This document shows, in pieces, positions 61,662 through 64,000 of a DNA stretch of 64,000 nucleotides. The notes under the pieces are model-generated. The model saw only the letters and a program-made list of their open reading frames with translations. It was not told the DNA's origin and did no database searches. The stretch lies in contig JAJFVC010000033.1 of the NCBI GenBank assembly GCA_021372005.1, forward strand, positions 25,984 through 89,983. Direction: 5' to 3'. The DNA is from Planctomycetaceae bacterium (GTDB lineage Bacteria > Planctomycetota > Planctomycetia > Pirellulales > Thermoguttaceae). Positions within the stretch are counted from its first letter, which is position 1; each line of letters starts with the position of its first letter. The translations under genes and the position numbers were made by a program.

Positions 61662-61839
61662 CACCCATGACGAAATGGTTGCCCCGTAAGAGACGACTGG
61701 GTGGCTTGGGTGCCGTGGCCACGCTTGTCGTGGCCACGTTCAGTACCTGACCATGTAAACCGGCGTCCATTCGCCGATTTTCAATCCATCGCCGCGATAC
61801 GCTGCCACCCATGACGAAATGGTTGCCCCGTAAGAGACG
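61662..61839. repeat. 34-bp direct repeat pair after carA
   Basis: Identical 34-bp copies at 61662-61695 and 61806-61839. Each begins CACCCATGACG and ends GTAAGAGACG. The first contains an ATG (61667) that opens a 27-codon frame ending at 61750 with GAGG nearby; the second opens a 16-codon frame. No function is evident; they look like ends or remnants of a repeated element. Confidence 0.9.
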
Positions 61840-61872
61840 CACGTGGCCACGACAAGCGTGACCACGGCACCC
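61708..61872. repeat. 32-bp inverted repeat pair with internal hairpin
   Basis: 61708-61739 and 61841-61872 are inverted copies differing at one position. Each contains GTGGCCACG-CTTGT-CGTGGCCAC or its near-complement, a 9-bp hairpin typical of REP/BIME-like elements. They immediately follow the two 34-bp direct repeats. Confidence 0.88.
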
Positions 61873-61875
61873 GCG

Positions 61876-62065
61876 CTCCGATGCTGGCGATGGTTAGCGA
61901 TTGGCGCGGGTTGTTGAACAGCGCGATTCGGGAAGAAGAACTGCGGGATTTGCGCGAACATGGCCACACGGGCCGTCCGTTAGGAAACGCCATGTTTGTG
62001 GACCGACTGGAGCGACTTGGTCGGTCGAATCCTCTGCCCACGGAAAGCAGGTCGCCCGCCAAAAT
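61876..62065 (+). pseudogene. Decayed C-terminal fragment of a RAYT (REP-associated Y1 transposase)
   Basis: The frame from 61881 translates to MLAMVSDWRGLLNSA, EEELRDLREHGHTGRPLG, NAMFVDRLERLGRSNP. This matches, as I know the family, the C-terminal part of RAYT transposases (DWRxFL, LRxHxxTGRPLG, FVxxLExxLGRxL, then a basic GRPKK-like end). The catalytic HUH and Tyr region is missing: the sequence runs straight back into the inverted repeats. The end reads ESRSPAK and then open frame without stop to 62279, so the terminus is probably frameshifted. A REP-like 17-mer follows 20 bases later, the normal place for such an element. Confidence 0.65.
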
Positions 62066-62085
62066 TACTCAAACAACCATAATCA

Positions 62086-62102
62086 GTGCGTGTCCCCGGA
62101 AT
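62086..62102 (+). repeat. REP-like 17-mer, right-hand copy of the decayed RAYT
   Basis: GTGCGTGTCCCCGGAAT. Its exact reverse complement occurs at 63581-63597, just upstream of the intact RAYT start. Such short motifs flanking RAYT genes are their recognised substrates. Confidence 0.8.
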
Positions 62103-62245
62103 ATGCCCCGGCAAGGCTGGCCGTGCCGAAGAGAGCGGCAATACGACGCGATCCTACAGCAGGCAGGAAAGAGCAGCTCCGTGCTTGCCGTGGCAGATAG
62201 ACCAACAGCAGCACGGGGGCGTGTGTTGTTGGAGTACAAGAAGCC

Positions 62246-63304
62246 CTACGCCGCTTGTCGCCGCCGACGCCAAACGTAGGCAAGAAGGCCGATGGCACCG
62301 ATGCCAAGGAGGACGAGGGAAGAAGGTTCGGGCGTGGGAATTAGAAGAAATCCAGCCTGTTGTCCATTATGCGTTCCCCCTCCAACAATCCAACCAAGAT
62401 CATTAATGGCCGTGGCTGTATCGAGGCTCCACCCTGACATGGGATCAATTAAGGTGTTCAAGTCGACTGTCAGGCCACTGTCGTAGAGGAACGCACAACT
62501 AGGCGTATTGACATCGTGCGCACTACCTACCACTTGTCCGGCATCATTTATGCCCCATGCATTACTCTCCCTGTATCCAAGTGTGCCTAAGTCAGTCATC
62601 GTGCCAGCGGAATATAGAAACGCATGGTATAAAGAACCAGCACTTCCGCCGACAATACTGGCATATCCAGCCACTTGGCCACTATCATTTAAGCCAGTGG
62701 CTACACTCGATGCTCCGCCGAGAGTGCCTAGATCGGTCATTATGGACTTGCTATAGAGAAAAGCGTGCCTGTTAGTGCCCATTTTGGCGGAGCCTGCAAC
62801 CTGACCACAGTTGTTAATGGCGTAGGCGGAGCTAATATCAGGAAGGGTCGTCATATTTCCATCGCTGTAGAGAAAACCGCGTTCGTTGCTATTGACATGA
62901 TGATGCCCCACCACTTGCCCATCAGAATTGATACCGTACGCCTCACTGCTCGATCCCAACAGGTCGGTCATCTGCCCATTGCTGTAGAGAAAAGCGTGGT
63001 AAGAGCCGTTGCTGGTGTAGCTGCCGCCTACAATATCCCCGTTGTCATTGATCGCCCACGCATTACTGTACAGCCCGCCAAGGGTGCCGAGGTCGATTAT
63101 GGATCTGTCGTGATATAGAAAAGCATGACCGTTGGGATCCATATTACCAACTACATAGCCACTGTTGTTGATGCTCCGGGGAAAAGGAATATTGCCGCCG
63201 AGCGTACCTAGGTCGGTCACGGTGTATCGAGTTTCACCCCAAGCACTGCGTCCAGCAAACGACAATAGCACCGCTACCGCCAACACTACAATCTGCCGTT
63301 TCAC
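62246..63304 (-). CDS. HAF-repeat PEP-CTERM protein
   Basis: 352 residues. Start GTG 63304, about eight bases after GGGAGG. Signal peptide residues 1-22 (VLAVAVLLSFAGRSAWG). The body consists of about eight HAF-type repeats of roughly 40 residues, each with HAFLYS, DLGTLGG and AYGIN..GQVVG-like units. The last, VDLNTLIDPMSGW, leads into the PEP-CTERM tail TPEPSSLVLLGIGAIGLLAY with a basic end. HAF proteins are predicted surface beta-propellers of unknown role. Base composition is visibly less GC-rich than most neighbours, and the gene is bracketed by REP-like 17-mers and RAYT sequences, consistent with transfer or movement. Confidence 0.88.
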   Translation of the reverse strand: MKRQIVVLAVAVLLSFAGRSAWGETRYTVTDLGTLGGNIPFPRSINNSGYVVGNMDPNGHAFLYHDRSIIDLGTLGGLYSNAWAINDNGDIVGGSYTSNGSYHAFLYSNGQMTDLLGSSSEAYGINSDGQVVGHHHVNSNERGFLYSDGNMTTLPDISSAYAINNCGQVAGSAKMGTNRHAFLYSKSIMTDLGTLGGASSVATGLNDSGQVAGYASIVGGSAGSLYHAFLYSAGTMTDLGTLGYRESNAWGINDAGQVVGSAHDVNTPSCAFLYDSGLTVDLNTLIDPMSGWSLDTATAINDLGWIVGGGTHNGQQAGFLLIPTPEPSSLVLLGIGAIGLLAYVWRRRRQAA

Positions 63305-63637
63305 CTCGCTACCTCCCTTAACGTTGCGGGCGGCTTAACACCCTGGAATGAGAAAACCAACACGGCACGGAACCCCGTCCGCCGAAAACCTTGGAACACT
63401 GGCCCACGGCAAGCGAAGCGGGGGGACAGTCAAGATAAACTGCGAACCATAGTAAAGACAGCGACTAATCTAACACTCCTCCACGTGCCTGTCAATAACC
63501 CGCCTCGAAGTGCTGCCACCGCCGACCTGTCTGTTCCGGCCGAATACCCTCCCCAGGGAGTCCCGGAATTCGGAATCGGAATTCCGGGGACACGCACCGA
63601 TATTGACAATTTGGGGAGGATTTTGCAGATTCCCGGC
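63305..63637. other. Intergenic region with REP-like hairpin before the RAYT gene
   Basis: About 330 bp between divergent genes. The only strong structure is a hairpin ending near the RAYT start: CCCGGAATTC (63562-63571) with GAATTCCGGG (63579-63588), overlapping the REP-like 17-mer at 63581-63597. No gene is supported in the rest. Confidence 0.6.
63562..63597 (-). repeat. REP-like hairpin and 17-mer, left-hand copy of the intact RAYT
   Basis: A 10-bp stem (63562-63571 with 63579-63588) plus the 17-mer ATTCCGGGGACACGCAC (63581-63597), which is the exact reverse complement of 62086-62102. Confidence 0.8.
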
Positions 63638-64000
63638 ATGGTCAGGTTGGTTGTTTCAGGTTTGCCGCATCACGTAACCCAGCGTGGAAATCGTCGGCAG
63701 CAGACTTTCTTTTGCGATGAAGATTATGCGGCCTATGTGGACCTGATGGCGGACTGCTGCAAGGAACGCGGAGTACAGATATGGGCATACTGTTCGATGC
63801 CTAATCATGTTCACTTGATTGTGGTTCCCAGTTCGGAGGACGGGCTGGGCCGGGCGATCGGCGAGGCCCATTGCCACTATACCCGACGAATCAACTTCCG
63901 CGAAAAATGGCGAGGCTATCTGTGGCAGGGGCGTTTTGCTTCGTATGTGATGGACGAGCCATACTTGTTGGCGGCGACGCGGTACGTGGAATTGAACCCC
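63638..64000 (+). mobile_element. RAYT (REP-associated Y1/IS200-like transposase), N-terminal part
   Basis: 121 residues run to the window end from ATG 63638 (GGGGAGG lies 18 bases upstream, so a TTG at 63623 is also possible). Family blocks: RLVVSGLPHHVTQRGNRRQ, FFCDEDYAAYVDLM, the HUH-type YCSMPNHVHLIVVP, LGRAIGEAHCHYTRRINF, GYLWQGRFASYVMDE, LLAATRYVELNP. The HUH metal pair lies in NHVHL; the catalytic Tyr is expected in the RYVE segment. RAYTs are domesticated single-strand transposases that process REP hairpins. The REP-like hairpin just upstream fits this. No stop or frameshift is visible in this part. Confidence 0.92.

Noticed and set aside
61667..61750. 27-codon ORF after carA as a real small protein
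   Set aside because: It lies within the repeated element and the second copy of the repeat opens a different short frame, so it is more likely incidental.
1..64000. CRISPR arrays, rRNA genes or tRNA genes
   Set aside because: No regularly spaced repeats, rRNA signature or tRNA cloverleaf was noticed on either strand. tRNAs were not tested with a program.

Overview
The window looks like a chromosome segment of a planctomycete, probably of the Pirellulales type. Four secreted proteins end in PEP-CTERM sorting tails. There is a DUF1559 protein with a prepilin-type N-terminus, large putative secreted glycosidases, an MraY/WecA enzyme with a long extra domain, and high-GC coding DNA. No ribosomal or rRNA marker is present, so the assignment rests on gene content only.

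Layout. 0-4.7 kb holds exported surface proteins: dockerin/PEP-CTERM, PEP-CTERM, DUF1559, a lipoprotein and a PEP-CTERM alpha/beta hydrolase. 5-14.6 kb is an AraC-type regulator followed on the same strand by a secreted propeller-like protein, a discoidin plus GH123-like protein and two paralogous TIM-barrel hydrolases, probably a glycan-utilisation locus. 15.2-18 kb is a BtuFDC-type ABC importer with overlapping ATGA junctions. 18-20.4 kb has a small secreted protein, a membrane protein and a hydrolase. 20.4-27.6 kb (minus strand) has PilT-like and FHA proteins, a surface-polysaccharide set (GT2, WecA-like, ABC ATPase, ABC permease) and a radical SAM protein with an N-terminal SPASM-like region. 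27.8-36.6 kb has mnmA, a sensorless sigma-54 activator, dxr overlapping rseP, a CPBP protease, DUF486, a small basic protein and an S41 peptidase. 36.6-39.7 kb is hisDCB. 40-50 kb has an orphan GvpL/F-like gene, dnaE, hemerythrin plus EAL, a lipase-like hydrolase, a lipoprotein and aroF. 50-56 kb has an ECF sigma factor/anti-sigma operon and pepF. 56.5-61.6 kb has NRDE, thiC, a UMF1-type MFS protein and carA. 61.6-64 kb is a repeat-rich, RAYT-associated zone around a HAF-repeat PEP-CTERM gene.

The most striking signal is a complete ribosome-mediated attenuator in front of aroF (DAHP synthase). A 23-codon leader ORF carries consecutive Trp-Tyr-Trp-Tyr-Phe codons. It is followed by a 15-bp intrinsic terminator, and a segment inside the leader can pair over 13 bp with the terminator's first arm. 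The second notable zone is at 61.6-64 kb: a decayed RAYT 3' end, a pair of inverted 17-bp REP-like sequences around a lower-GC HAF gene, a second RAYT running off the end of the window, and a 34-bp direct plus 32-bp inverted repeat just after carA.

All assignments come from reading motifs by eye. No database search or folding program was run. Starts were moved inward from the longest reading frame wherever a ribosome binding site or family length supported it.
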